DNA of 64,000 nt. Source: Prado023 sp963697345 (GTDB lineage Bacteria; Actinomycetota; Actinomycetes; S36-B12; CAIYMF01). The position numbers and the translations under genes were made by a program. Of this stretch, positions 34,112 through 43,240 are shown one piece after another. The stretch is taken from positions 496,001 through 560,000 of the forward strand of contig CAVONS010000008.1 in NCBI GenBank assembly GCA_963697345.1. Reading direction: 5' to 3'. The notes under the pieces are model-generated. The model had not been told where the DNA came from, made no database searches, and saw only the letters and a program-made list of their open reading frames with translations. How positions within the stretch are numbered: the stretch's first letter is position 1; each line of letters starts with the position of its first letter.

Positions 34112-36138
34112 CCACGACGGCCGCCTCCGATGCCCCGCAGACGCGGGTGCCCACACGCGGGCGGCCGCCGATCCTTGCCCGCGTGCTCTGGGGTCTGGCC
34201 GCATTCCTCGCCCTGCTCCTGACCGCCGCGGCGGCAGGCATCTGGTGGTCCCCTGCGCTCGATGGGTTGCCCGACGCAGGGTGGCTGATTGTCAACGGCC
34301 TGCCCGTCCTTCGCCTCGTGACAGTCCTTGCTGGTGGCACCATGGTGGGGTTCGCCCTCTCCGCGGTGGCGCTGGACCCAGGGGCCCGCAGCAACCTCAC
34401 CAAGCTCGGTCGCCGAGATCTCGCTGTGGCTTCGGCCGCTGCCTTCCTCATGGCTGCTGCCAGTGTGATGTTCGCGGTCTTCACCCTGGCTGACGTGCTG
34501 GGCATCGGACTCGGTGAGCTGACCCAGCCCGGGCTGCTGTCGACCTACCTGTGGGACGTCGAGGTGAGTCGGGCACACCTGATCTCAGCTGTCCTCGCTG
34601 TGGCGGTGGGGGTCGGGCTGGCCGTATCGCGTTCCCTGGGCGCTGCCGCTGCCTGGCTGGCCGTGGGTCTGGTGGCCGTCGGGATCCCCTCCCTGACCGG
34701 TCACGCGGCCGGCCTGGGCGGGCACTCGCTGGCGTTGATCAGCGGATTCGTGCACTCGATCTCCGCGGCGGTCTGGGGTGGTGGTGTGGTCGCGATCACG
34801 ACCCATGCGCTCCGGCGCTCGCCCATGCTGGGTGAGCGGATCCGCCGCTTCGGCGGTGTGGCGATCGTCGCCGTCGTGGCGCTGGGTCTCACCGGTGTCG
34901 CCTCGGCGGCCACCCGGATGGAGTCTGTGACACAGCTGGTGACCACGCCGTACGGACGCATGGTGCTGGCCAAGATCATCGCGCTCCTGGTCGCCCTTGC
35001 CCTGGGCGGTGCGGTGCGCCGGGCGTGGCGGGGGGCAGGAAAGGGGTCCGGGTCAGCTCGGTTCCTGGCCGAGGTGGTCGCGCTGGGGAGCGCGCTCGGA
35101 CTGGCCGTCGTCCTTGCCCGATCGGCGTTCCCGCGTGCTGCCATCCAGTTCCCGACGCTCGGTGAGGACCTGATCGGCTACCCATACCCGCCGGCGCCGA
35201 CCTTCACGTCAGTGGCCTTCGGCTGGCACCCCGACTGGGTGTGGCTGACAGCCGCCCTGTTGGCGATGGCGCTCTACGCGACAGGGTTCCTCCTGTTGCG
35301 TCGCCGTGGGGACACCTGGCCGGTCGGGAGGCTGGTGGCGTGGACACTCGGCTGGCTCGTGGTCATCTGGGCAACGTCTGCCGGCGTCGCGTGGTACGCG
35401 CCGGTCTCCTTCACCCTGCACATGGTGTCGCACATGGTCCTGGCGATGCTGGCACCGGTCCTGCTCGTCCTCGGCGGCCCCATCACCCTGGCCCTGCGGG
35501 TGATCCCACCGGCCACGGGCGGGCGACGTGGTCCTCGGGAGTGGATCACCTGGGGCCTGCACTCGCCGTTGACAGCGTTCGTCACCCATCCGCTCTACGT
35601 CCTGTTCATCTACACCGTGGGCCTCTACGGGTTGTACTACACGAGCCTGTACGCGTCGTTGATGTCGTCGCACCTGGGTCACTTCGCCATGCAGGTGCAC
35701 TTCCTGGCCGCGGGGTACCTGTTCTACTGGGTCGTGATCGGAGTGGACGCGGGCCCGCGCCGCCTCGACTACCCCGCGAAGCTGATCCTGCTCATGGCGT
35801 CGTTGGTCATCCACTCGTTCTTCGCTGTCCCGATGATGATGACCGAGACTCCGATGGTCGCGGACTGGTACGCCCTGGTGACCCCGCCGTGGCTGACCGA
35901 CGTGCTGCAGGACACCCGCAACGCCGGGGCAATCGCCTGGGGGTTCGGCGAGATCCCGACGCTGGTGGTGGCAGTGGTGCTGGGGGTCCAGTGGGCGCGC
36001 AGCGACGAGCGCGAGGCGAGACGCTCCGATCGACGTGCCGACCTCGACGGCGATTCGGAGCTGCGGGCCTACAACGATCGGCTCGCGCGGATGGATGCCG
36101 CGGACTCCAGCCGTCGCGAACGCGGATCCCAGGACTGA
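34108..36138 (+). CDS. CopD / CtaG (caa3 assembly) fusion membrane protein
   Basis: 676 residues, about 15 transmembrane helices. The N-terminal half is CopD-like (GHAAGLGGHSLALISGFVHSISAAVWGGG with several His, consistent with copper passage). The C-terminal half from about residue 365 is CtaG_Cox (FTLHMVSHMVLAMLAPVLLVLGGPITLALR; HLGHFAMQVHFLAAGYLFYWVVIG), the Cu-delivery/oxidase-assembly family. This fusion is a recurring actinobacterial arrangement. Immediately downstream of CopC and translationally coupled, it probably imports copper for cytochrome oxidase. Confidence 0.9.
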   Translation: MTTTAASDAPQTRVPTRGRPPILARVLWGLAAFLALLLTAAAAGIWWSPALDGLPDAGWLIVNGLPVLRLVTVLAGGTMVGFALSAVALDPGARSNLTKLGRRDLAVASAAAFLMAAASVMFAVFTLADVLGIGLGELTQPGLLSTYLWDVEVSRAHLISAVLAVAVGVGLAVSRSLGAAAAWLAVGLVAVGIPSLTGHAAGLGGHSLALISGFVHSISAAVWGGGVVAITTHALRRSPMLGERIRRFGGVAIVAVVALGLTGVASAATRMESVTQLVTTPYGRMVLAKIIALLVALALGGAVRRAWRGAGKGSGSARFLAEVVALGSALGLAVVLARSAFPRAAIQFPTLGEDLIGYPYPPAPTFTSVAFGWHPDWVWLTAALLAMALYATGFLLLRRRGDTWPVGRLVAWTLGWLVVIWATSAGVAWYAPVSFTLHMVSHMVLAMLAPVLLVLGGPITLALRVIPPATGGRRGPREWITWGLHSPLTAFVTHPLYVLFIYTVGLYGLYYTSLYASLMSSHLGHFAMQVHFLAAGYLFYWVVIGVDAGPRRLDYPAKLILLMASLVIHSFFAVPMMMTETPMVADWYALVTPPWLTDVLQDTRNAGAIAWGFGEIPTLVVAVVLGVQWARSDEREARRSDRRADLDGDSELRAYNDRLARMDAADSSRRERGSQD

Positions 36139-36189
36139 ACGCGGTCATTGCGCCCGATCCGGCCCTCTCGCCGAGCGAGATCCAGTGGG

Positions 36190-37428
36190 TCAGTCATCCG
36201 GGGTGGCTGCAGGGGCGACGAGTGCTCCAGCATGCGCGGACTCGTGTGCCAGCCCGGCCCCTTCCACGACCTCGATGAGCAGCAGGCCGACTGCCACGCC
36301 GATGGCCGTCCAGGCGATCTCGGCAGGACTCAGCCGATCGGCCAGGAGCACGTAGGCGGCGGCGATGCCCAGAACCACCGCGCGCAGGGTGGGAACGAAC
36401 ATGGGGTGCTCAGAGGTGAAGCGCCCCACCCCGCTGCCGGCCAGGGGGCTGCCCCACCGATGGGCAGCGCCCGCGATGGCCAGACGGGTCCGACGGCCGA
36501 ACGGGGTGGCGCCAGCCAACCACCCGGCCAGTGCGAGAACCACGCCCAGGGTCAGCATGACCAGCAGCGCGTTGACAAGGAACCGGAGCAGGGTGGTGGA
36601 CACTGCTGAGAAGAGCGCGGAGTAGCCGACCGGGGCGGCGTCAACCAGCTGAGCCGTGCCCAGATCGAGGGCGAAGTAGGTGACAAGCGCCCCGATCGCC
36701 AGGCCCAGGCCGGCCCACATGAGGCCTCGCGATCGCGGACGCCAGAGGAGTACGCCGGCGACGAACATGATCAGGACCACCACCCAGAGCCACGCGGCGA
36801 CGGGCAGGAAGATCGACAGCGCATTTGCCGCCAGCTGGAGGTTCGGTGCATCAGCCAGCACCACCTGGCGACCCGGAACCTGAAGTGTCCCTGCGAAGGG
36901 CACCCCCCGCTCGGCCAGCTGGGCCTGGACCTTCTCCACAACGACGGCGGTATTCAGGACGATCTGGCCGTCCTGGAGGGTGACAGCCGCATCGACGGTG
37001 TCGCGGTCGATCAGTGCGACGAACTGCTCCTGCAGGAGGGAGGTCACGGCCGTCCACCCCTGCCCGAACTGGTCGGAATCGACGTACGAGTCGACCCCCG
37101 AGGTGATGGCGTTGTTGACCCCGGAGGCGATGGCCGCCGCGATCACGGAGTCCACGGAGCTGTCGCCCCGCAGCTCAGCCAGCGGGCCGCTGAGGCCGCC
37201 CAGGAAGTTCTCGGCTCGGCCCTCGGCGTCGATGGCGTCGACGATCGCGGCAGACACTTCAGTGGAGACGGTCTGGCGGACCAACGGGTCCTGGGCCAAC
37301 GGAGCCAACGTCTCGTTGAAGGCGTCGGCGCTCGTGATGGTGCGTTCGGCCCACAAGGACCCGACTGCGAAGGGTGCCAGCACGCTGGCGAGGAGGATCA
37401 GCAGGGCAGCAATGATGCGACGGGCCAT
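36190..37428 (-). CDS. Multi-pass membrane protein of unknown function
   Basis: 412 residues. An N-terminal transmembrane helix (AALLILLASVLAPFAVGSLWA) is followed by an extracytoplasmic region of about 180 residues (TITSADAFNETLAPLAQDP, VVVEKVQAQLAERGV), then about six more helices. The arrangement resembles a widespread actinobacterial integral membrane family without assigned function. It begins 9 bases after the GNAT gene on the same strand, so they form a two-gene operon. It converges with the CopD-CtaG gene. Confidence 0.75.
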   Translation of the reverse strand: MARRIIAALLILLASVLAPFAVGSLWAERTITSADAFNETLAPLAQDPLVRQTVSTEVSAAIVDAIDAEGRAENFLGGLSGPLAELRGDSSVDSVIAAAIASGVNNAITSGVDSYVDSDQFGQGWTAVTSLLQEQFVALIDRDTVDAAVTLQDGQIVLNTAVVVEKVQAQLAERGVPFAGTLQVPGRQVVLADAPNLQLAANALSIFLPVAAWLWVVVLIMFVAGVLLWRPRSRGLMWAGLGLAIGALVTYFALDLGTAQLVDAAPVGYSALFSAVSTTLLRFLVNALLVMLTLGVVLALAGWLAGATPFGRRTRLAIAGAAHRWGSPLAGSGVGRFTSEHPMFVPTLRAVVLGIAAAYVLLADRLSPAEIAWTAIGVAVGLLLIEVVEGAGLAHESAHAGALVAPAATPDD

Positions 37429-37437
37429 GTGCCCAGA

Positions 37438-38271
37438 CTAGTGCCGGAATGACCCGGATCGGGACGCCCGTCCGCTGGCCCATCGGTGGCCCACCGTGTA
37501 TCCCAGCGAGCTGTAGACCACCCGGGCTGAACGATTGGCCGCGTGCATGCCCAACGTCACCGCCGGCGCCCCCTGGCCGAGCTCGTCACGGGTGAGGCGG
37601 CCACACAGATCGCGGGCGAGTCCCTGCCCCCGCCACGAGGGGTGCGTGGCCACCGAGCCCAGGTGCGGGATCCCGGGGCGCATCCTGGTCACGGCGGCCA
37701 GCGCGACCAGCGCGGCGGGTGAGGCGGCCCTCGAATCCTCGTCCAGCGCCCCGGCAGTGATACCCCACCACCCGCTGATGCGCCGATCCCCGGGGCGGAC
37801 CATCGCGTCCGGGTTGGCCACGGCGAGCAACTCAGGCACGCGGGGGTCGGCGAGGTCGAGGTTGATGACCAGGGCCTCCCGGGGACGCGGCGTGGGAGCG
37901 GTCGTCGTGAACCACCAGTCCCACTCCCAGTGCTCGACCGGCCGCAGCCGGGAGGGCAGCCGCGCGAACGTCTGCCGCTCGACGGTGAACCCCTCCGGCA
38001 CACCGTGTTCGGCCACCAGACCCTCGACGCACCGGGCCACGGCCTCCGGCTGCTGCCCCATCCCGATGACCCAGGGGCGGTTCGTCGAGCCGTGCATCGA
38101 CAGCCACGCCGCTGCACCGGGCTCGACGTGCACGGCTGCCACGGAATCGATGCGGGCGCCGAAGTCCAGGTAGGCCGCGGTGCCCGCGTCCGTGTTGGCC
38201 AGTGCCTGCCTGATGGTGGCCACCAGGGCGGGGTCGGGGGTGGGGGCCACGTCGGTCACGGTGCCTATCAT
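37438..38271 (-). CDS. GNAT-family N-acetyltransferase
   Basis: 277 residues. The C-terminal 100 residues form a GNAT domain with the acetyl-CoA loop SVATHPSWRGQGLARDLC and the following NRSARVVYSSLGY helix. The N-terminal half is a second, divergent domain with a WEWDWWFTT segment; tandem GNAT-like architecture is possible. Substrate unknown. ATG 38271 is used; GTG 38259 is possible. Its start lies 6 bases from that of divergent rarA, so their promoters must overlap each other's coding sequence. Confidence 0.75.
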   Translation of the reverse strand: MIGTVTDVAPTPDPALVATIRQALANTDAGTAAYLDFGARIDSVAAVHVEPGAAAWLSMHGSTNRPWVIGMGQQPEAVARCVEGLVAEHGVPEGFTVERQTFARLPSRLRPVEHWEWDWWFTTTAPTPRPREALVINLDLADPRVPELLAVANPDAMVRPGDRRISGWWGITAGALDEDSRAASPAALVALAAVTRMRPGIPHLGSVATHPSWRGQGLARDLCGRLTRDELGQGAPAVTLGMHAANRSARVVYSSLGYTVGHRWASGRASRSGSFRH

Positions 38272-38277
38272 GGCGAT

Positions 38278-39675
38278 GTGGCCGGCCCCTCGCGAACGAC
38301 GCCCTCGGGGCCCTCCCTGTTCGATGCTCCCGACCTGAGCGACCGCTCGGCTCAGGCCACGGCCCCGCTCGCGGTGCGGATGCGCCCCCGTGAGTTGTCG
38401 GAGCTGCTCGGCCAGGGCGACCTCGTGGCGCCGGGGTCGCCGTTGCGTCGCCTGATCGACGGCTCGGGTGCCAGCTCGATCATCCTGTGGGGCCCTCCCG
38501 GGACGGGCAAGACGACCATCGCGTCGCTGGTCAGCCAAGCTTCGGGACGTCGCTTCGTCGAGCTCAGCGCCGTGACGGCCGGCGTCAAGGACGTCCGGGC
38601 GGCGATCGACACGGCGCGGATGTCGGGGGTCCCGACGGTGCTGTTCATCGACGAGGTGCACAGGTTCACCCGCACGCAGCAGGACGCACTGTTGCCGGGT
38701 GTGGAGAACGGTTGGGTCACGCTGGTGGCCGCCACCACGGAGAATCCGAGCTTCTCGGTGGTCTCCCCCTTGCTCTCGCGCTCCCTGCTGCTCACGTTGA
38801 GCTCGTTGACCGACCAGGAGGTCGCCAGCCTCCTGGACAGGGCGGTGACCGACGAGCGGGGGCTGGCCGGCCGGGTGGCGCTCACCGACGAGGCTCGTGC
38901 CGACCTCGTGCGTTACGCGGGCGGTGATGCCCGGCGGGCGCTGACCTATCTCGAGGCCGCGGCCGAGGGTGTCGCGAGCATCCCTGCCGGGCCGGACGGC
39001 GCTGTGGGGGCGCCCGAGGTGACGGCCGAGCAGGTGGGCATCGCGGTCCAGCGCGCGCTGGTGCGCTACGACCGCACCGGTGACCAGCACTACGACGTCA
39101 TCTCGGCGTTCATCAAGAGCATCCGGGGCAGTGACGTGGACGCAGCGCTGCACTACCTGGCCCGGATGATCGAGGCGGGGGAGGACCCACGCTTCATCGC
39201 CCGTCGACTGGTGATCCTGGCCAGCGAGGACATCGGCCTTGCTGATCCGGGCGCCCTGTCGGTGGCCACCGCCGCCATGACCTCGGCCGCCCAGATCGGT
39301 CTCCCGGAGGCCCGGCTGCCGCTGGCCCAGGCCACCATCCACCTGGCGCTGGCGCCCAAGTCGAACGCGGTGATCCGCGCCATCGATGCTGCCCAGGCCG
39401 ACGTCCGGGCGGGCCGGGTGGGCCAGGTGCCTGCGCACCTGCGCGACGGGCACTACCCCAACGCCGCAGCGCTGGGTGTGACCGGCTACCAGTACCCGCA
39501 TGACCACGAGGCCGGGGTCGTGGCGCAGCAGTACGCCCCCGACGCCGTCGCGGGCAGGCGGTACTACGATCCGGGCGGCCACGGCGCCGAGGCGAGGCTG
39601 GCCGATGTCCTGGCCCGGTTGCGGCAGGCGATCGACGCACGTCAGAAGGATCCTGGGAGCACGGGCGACGGGTGA
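38278..39675 (+). CDS. rarA: Replication-associated recombination AAA+ ATPase RarA (MgsA)
   Basis: 465 residues. Walker A GPPGTGKTT, Walker B VLFIDEVHRF, sensor AATTENPSF and the C-terminal MgsA domain (KSIRGSDVDAALHYLARMIEAGEDPRFIARRLVILASEDIGLADP, NAAALGVTGYQYPHD) are intact. RarA-type proteins act at stalled forks. GTG 38278 gives an N-terminus with the SLFDAPDLS clamp-binding-like peptide (Q/S-x-x-L-F). In mycobacteria the orthologue likewise precedes alaS. Confidence 0.9.
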   Translation: MAGPSRTTPSGPSLFDAPDLSDRSAQATAPLAVRMRPRELSELLGQGDLVAPGSPLRRLIDGSGASSIILWGPPGTGKTTIASLVSQASGRRFVELSAVTAGVKDVRAAIDTARMSGVPTVLFIDEVHRFTRTQQDALLPGVENGWVTLVAATTENPSFSVVSPLLSRSLLLTLSSLTDQEVASLLDRAVTDERGLAGRVALTDEARADLVRYAGGDARRALTYLEAAAEGVASIPAGPDGAVGAPEVTAEQVGIAVQRALVRYDRTGDQHYDVISAFIKSIRGSDVDAALHYLARMIEAGEDPRFIARRLVILASEDIGLADPGALSVATAAMTSAAQIGLPEARLPLAQATIHLALAPKSNAVIRAIDAAQADVRAGRVGQVPAHLRDGHYPNAAALGVTGYQYPHDHEAGVVAQQYAPDAVAGRRYYDPGGHGAEARLADVLARLRQAIDARQKDPGSTGDG

Positions 39676-39719
39676 GGCGGCCGGACGCAGTCAATTCGTT
39701 CGGCCTGTGCGGTCCGGTC

Positions 39720-39725
39720 TAGGGT
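39720..39725 (+). promoter_or_regulatory. -10 box, leaderless promoter
   Basis: TAGGGT ends 6 bases before ATG 39732; no Shine-Dalgarno sequence. It probably serves the whole small-gene/alaS/ruvX/mltG/aroE run. Confidence 0.5.
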
Positions 39726-39731
39726 TCCCCC

Positions 39732-40106
39732 ATGAGTCGGACGTTCTGGGTGGTCGTTGGTGCGGTGGGCGGAGTCGTCGCCTATCGCAAGGGCACGCAC
39801 GCCGCGAAGCGTGCCAAGGAGTTGGGGCCCATGGGGTCTGCCCAGGTGGCGGCCTCCGCAACGAGCAAGCTCGCAGGGCGAACCGCGAACGGCCTGGGTC
39901 GACTGCAGGAGGTCAAGGCACGTCGTGAGGGACGCCTGCTCACTGGCGAGGTCCAGGAGGAGGCCATCGATGCCCCGCCTGCGGGCTGGGTACCGGCCCC
40001 CATCCCGGGTGAGCCAGTGGTCTCCGCGCCCATGCCGATATCCACCCCGACTGCTCCGGCAGGCGCGAGACGGTCAGGCTCGGCGGATGGTGGCGGTCGA
40101 CGATGA
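39732..40106 (+). CDS. Small membrane-associated protein upstream of alaS, unknown function
   Basis: 124 residues: a short hydrophobic N-terminal helix (MSRTFWVVVGAVGGVVAYRK), a basic amphipathic stretch (GTHAAKRAKELG; RLQEVKARREGRLL) and a Pro/Ala-rich tail. Comparable DUF6167-like proteins precede alaS in Streptomyces. Stop overlaps the alaS start by 4 bases. No function can be assigned. Confidence 0.7.
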   Translation: MSRTFWVVVGAVGGVVAYRKGTHAAKRAKELGPMGSAQVAASATSKLAGRTANGLGRLQEVKARREGRLLTGEVQEEAIDAPPAGWVPAPIPGEPVVSAPMPISTPTAPAGARRSGSADGGGRR

Positions 40107-42787
40107 CGATCGAGCACATGGACTCCGCAGAGATCCGGCGTCGGTTCCTGACGTTCTTCATCGAGCGTGGCCACACATCGGTGCCCAGTGCCAGCCTGCT
40201 CCTCGATGACCCGACCCTGCTGTTCGTGAATGCCGGCATGGTTCCCTTCAAGCCGTACTTCCTCGGCCAGGCGACCCCGCCGTACCCGCGGGCCACGAGC
40301 GTCCAGAAGTGCGTGCGCACGCTGGACATCGAGGAGGTCGGCCGGACCACGCGGCATGCCTCGTTCTTCCAGATGGCCGGCAACTTCTCCTTCGGCGACT
40401 ACTTCAAGGCCGGCGCCATCCCCTACGCGTGGGAGCTGCTCACCGGCTCGGTGGCTGATGGCTGCTACGGGTTCCCCGAGGACAAGCTCTGGGTGACCGT
40501 GCTGGGCGATGACCAGGAGGCCATCGACATCTGGCACCGCGAGGCCGGTGTCCCGCTGGAGCGGATCCAGCGCCGTGGCCTGGCCGACAACTACTGGCAC
40601 ATGGGTGTGCCCGGGCCCGGGGGGCCGTGCTCGGAGATCTACTTCGACCGGGGGCCCGAGCATGGGCCCGAGGGCGGGCCGGAGGCTGACGAGGACCGCT
40701 ACCTCGAGGTGTGGAACCTCGTCTTCATGCAGTCCGAGCTCGGTGAGGTGCGCAGCAAGGTCGACTTCGACATCCGCGGTGACCTGCCCAACAAGAACAT
40801 CGACACCGGCATGGGCCTGGAGCGGATGGCCGCTCTGCTGCAGGGAGTCGACAACATCTACGAGATCGACACGACCAAGCACATCCTGGACCGGGCGATG
40901 GCGCTGTCGGGCGCACGGTACGGCGCCGATCACAGGACGGACGTGGACCTGCGCGTCGTGGCCGACCACGCCCGGACCGTCGCCTTCCTCATCGGCGATG
41001 GCGTGCTGCCCGGCAACGAGGGGCGCGGCTACGTCCTGCGCCGGATCATGCGACGGGTCGTGCAGAAGATGCGGCTCCTGGGGTCCCATGATCCGTCGAT
41101 GGGTGAGCTCATGCGCTCGGCCATCGAGGCGATGGGCCCGCAGTACCCGGAGCTGGTCAGCGACACGGGGCGGATCACGTCGGTGGCGGTGGGGGAGGAG
41201 ACCTCGTTCCTGGAGACCCTGGGCCGCGGCACGACCCTCCTGGACACGGCCGTGACCAAGGTGAAGGACTCTGGCAGCACCGTCCTTCCCGGCGACCAGG
41301 TGTTCGCGCTGCACGACACCTACGGCTTCCCCTTCGAGATCACTCTCGAGATGGCCGCGGACGCAGGTGTCGAGGTCGATGAGGCTGGCTTCCGCAGCCT
41401 GATGTCGGAGCAGAAGGAGCGGGCCAAGGCAGATGCGCGGGTCCGCAAGGCCGGGCTGACCCCGGCCACCGTGTACCGGGAGGTCATGGACTCCTCCGGG
41501 ACGACCGATTTCACCGGCTACTCCGAGGTGGTGTCCGAGGGGATCCTGCGTGGGCTGCTGGTCGATGGCCAGTCGGTGGCCGAGGCGGGTCCGGGCGCCC
41601 ATGTGGAGGCGATCCTGGATCGCACACCCTTCTACGCCGAGGGTGGCGGCCAGATCGGCGACCAGGGGCGGATCCGCCTCGGGGACGGGACCGTCCTGGA
41701 TGTGTACGACGTCCAACAGCCGGTCCCGGGACTGTTCGTCCATCGGGCCACCGTCGCCGATGGCCAGGCAGAGGTGGGTGCGCGAGCCATCGGCGAGGTC
41801 GACGTCCCGCGTCGGCTGGCGATCTCGCGAGCCCATACGGCCACGCACATGATCCACAAGGCCTTCCGCGAGATCCTCGGTGAGACCGCGACCCAGATGG
41901 GCTCGGAGAACTCACCGGGCCGGTTGCGCTTCGACTTCCCGAACCCTGCTCCGGTCCCGGCGTCGGTGATGAACGACGTCGAGGATCGCGTGAACACTCT
42001 CCTGCTCGACGACCTCGTGGTCACCGCCGAGCACATGACCCAGGAGCAGGCGCGCGCCATCGGCGCCATGGCCCTCTTCGGCGAGAAGTACGGCGACAGC
42101 GTTCGCGTCGTGTCCGTCGGGGACTGGGCCCGGGAGCTGTGTGGTGGCACCCACACCAACCGCTCTGGTGAGCTGGGAGTCGTCAAGTTCCTGTCCGAGG
42201 CGTCGATCGGCTCAGGGGTGCGGCGCATCGAGGCCCTGGTGGGCGCTGACGCCTATCGACACCTCGCCCGTGAGCACATCCTGCTGAACAACCTGGCGCA
42301 GATGGTCAAGGCCCGTCCCGAGGAGCTCACCGACCGGATCGGTGGCCTCCTGGAGAAGCTCAAGCAGGCCGAGACCATGATCCAGCAGTTCCGCAAGGCC
42401 GCGGTCATCGCCAACATCGAGGGCACGATCGGCACACGCTTCGACATCGGCGGCGCCCGGGTGTGGACGTTCGCGATGCCCGCGGGCTCCACTGCGGCCG
42501 AGCTGCGGGAGGCCACCAACGCCGCCATGCAGATGGTGGCCACCGACATCCCGGTGGTGCTGGTGGGTGCCGCCGTGGATGGCGAGAAGGTGTCCATGCT
42601 GGTGACGGTCAACCCGATCGGGCAATCGTCTGGCCTCAGCGCCAAGGAGGTCCTGGCCGCGGCCCTTCCCTCGGTGGACGGACGCGGTGGTGGCAAGGCC
42701 GACAGCGCCCAGGGCGGTGGATCCCGGCCCGATGGCCTCGAGGATGCGCTGCAGGCGGCACGCGCGTTCCTGGCGGCCAGGGCCTAG
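40103..42787 (+). CDS. alaS: Alanyl-tRNA synthetase
   Basis: 894 residues, full length. Class II motifs (RRFLTFFIERGHTSVPS; TSVQKCVRTLDIEEVG; GLERMAALLQG), the editing site with HTATHMIH and CGGTHTNRSGE (Zn ligands), and the C-Ala oligomerisation domain (SMLVTVNPIGQSSGLSAKEVL) are all present. ATG 40103 overlaps the preceding gene; the stop (TAG) overlaps the GTG of ruvX by one base. Confidence 0.96.
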   Translation: MTIEHMDSAEIRRRFLTFFIERGHTSVPSASLLLDDPTLLFVNAGMVPFKPYFLGQATPPYPRATSVQKCVRTLDIEEVGRTTRHASFFQMAGNFSFGDYFKAGAIPYAWELLTGSVADGCYGFPEDKLWVTVLGDDQEAIDIWHREAGVPLERIQRRGLADNYWHMGVPGPGGPCSEIYFDRGPEHGPEGGPEADEDRYLEVWNLVFMQSELGEVRSKVDFDIRGDLPNKNIDTGMGLERMAALLQGVDNIYEIDTTKHILDRAMALSGARYGADHRTDVDLRVVADHARTVAFLIGDGVLPGNEGRGYVLRRIMRRVVQKMRLLGSHDPSMGELMRSAIEAMGPQYPELVSDTGRITSVAVGEETSFLETLGRGTTLLDTAVTKVKDSGSTVLPGDQVFALHDTYGFPFEITLEMAADAGVEVDEAGFRSLMSEQKERAKADARVRKAGLTPATVYREVMDSSGTTDFTGYSEVVSEGILRGLLVDGQSVAEAGPGAHVEAILDRTPFYAEGGGQIGDQGRIRLGDGTVLDVYDVQQPVPGLFVHRATVADGQAEVGARAIGEVDVPRRLAISRAHTATHMIHKAFREILGETATQMGSENSPGRLRFDFPNPAPVPASVMNDVEDRVNTLLLDDLVVTAEHMTQEQARAIGAMALFGEKYGDSVRVVSVGDWARELCGGTHTNRSGELGVVKFLSEASIGSGVRRIEALVGADAYRHLAREHILLNNLAQMVKARPEELTDRIGGLLEKLKQAETMIQQFRKAAVIANIEGTIGTRFDIGGARVWTFAMPAGSTAAELREATNAAMQMVATDIPVVLVGAAVDGEKVSMLVTVNPIGQSSGLSAKEVLAAALPSVDGRGGGKADSAQGGGSRPDGLEDALQAARAFLAARA

Positions 42788-43239
42788 TGCGCCCGGGTAT
42801 CCGGATCGGCATCGACGTCGGCTCCGTCCGGGTCGGGGTCGCGCGCACCGATCCCTCGGCGGTGCTGGCGGTGCCCGTGGAGACCGTGGCCCGTGGTGAG
42901 GGCGATCTGGCCCGGATCGCCGAGATCGTGGTCGAGCACGATGCCCTGGAGGTCGTGGTTGGCCTGCCGCTGTCGATGTCGGGTCGCCCCGGTCCGGCCG
43001 CGGCCAGCGCCCGCGAGTTCGCCACGGCGCTGGCGCGCGTCGTGACCCCCGTGCCGGTCCGGCTGGTCGATGAGCGGCTGTCCACCGTCTCGGCAACCCA
43101 GGGCCTGCGGGCGGCCGGACGCACGGCGCGCTCGGGACGTGGCGTGGTGGATCAAGCGGCCGCCGTGGTGATCGTCCAATACGCTGTGGACAGTGAGCGC
43201 GCCACGGGAGCCGCGCCGGGAACCGTCGTTCAGGAGTGA
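42787..43239 (+). CDS. ruvX: Putative pre-16S rRNA nuclease / Holliday junction resolvase-like RuvX (YqgF)
   Basis: 150-residue RNase H-fold protein. The catalytic acids fall in GIDVGSVRVGVARTDPS, VVGLPLSMSG and the C-terminal VDQAAAVVIVQYAVD; RLVDERLSTVSA carries the conserved DER. YqgF matures the 5' end of 16S rRNA in E. coli; a junction-resolving role has also been reported in mycobacteria. GTG 42787 overlaps the alaS stop. Confidence 0.92.
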   Translation: MRPGIRIGIDVGSVRVGVARTDPSAVLAVPVETVARGEGDLARIAEIVVEHDALEVVVGLPLSMSGRPGPAAASAREFATALARVVTPVPVRLVDERLSTVSATQGLRAAGRTARSGRGVVDQAAAVVIVQYAVDSERATGAAPGTVVQE

Positions 43240-43240
43240 C

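Noticed and set aside
38272..39582. Upstream extension of the GNAT gene to 714 codons on the minus strand
   Set aside because: The extra 430 codons are antisense to rarA, whose AAA+ motifs are unmistakable. The GNAT protein starts at 38271.
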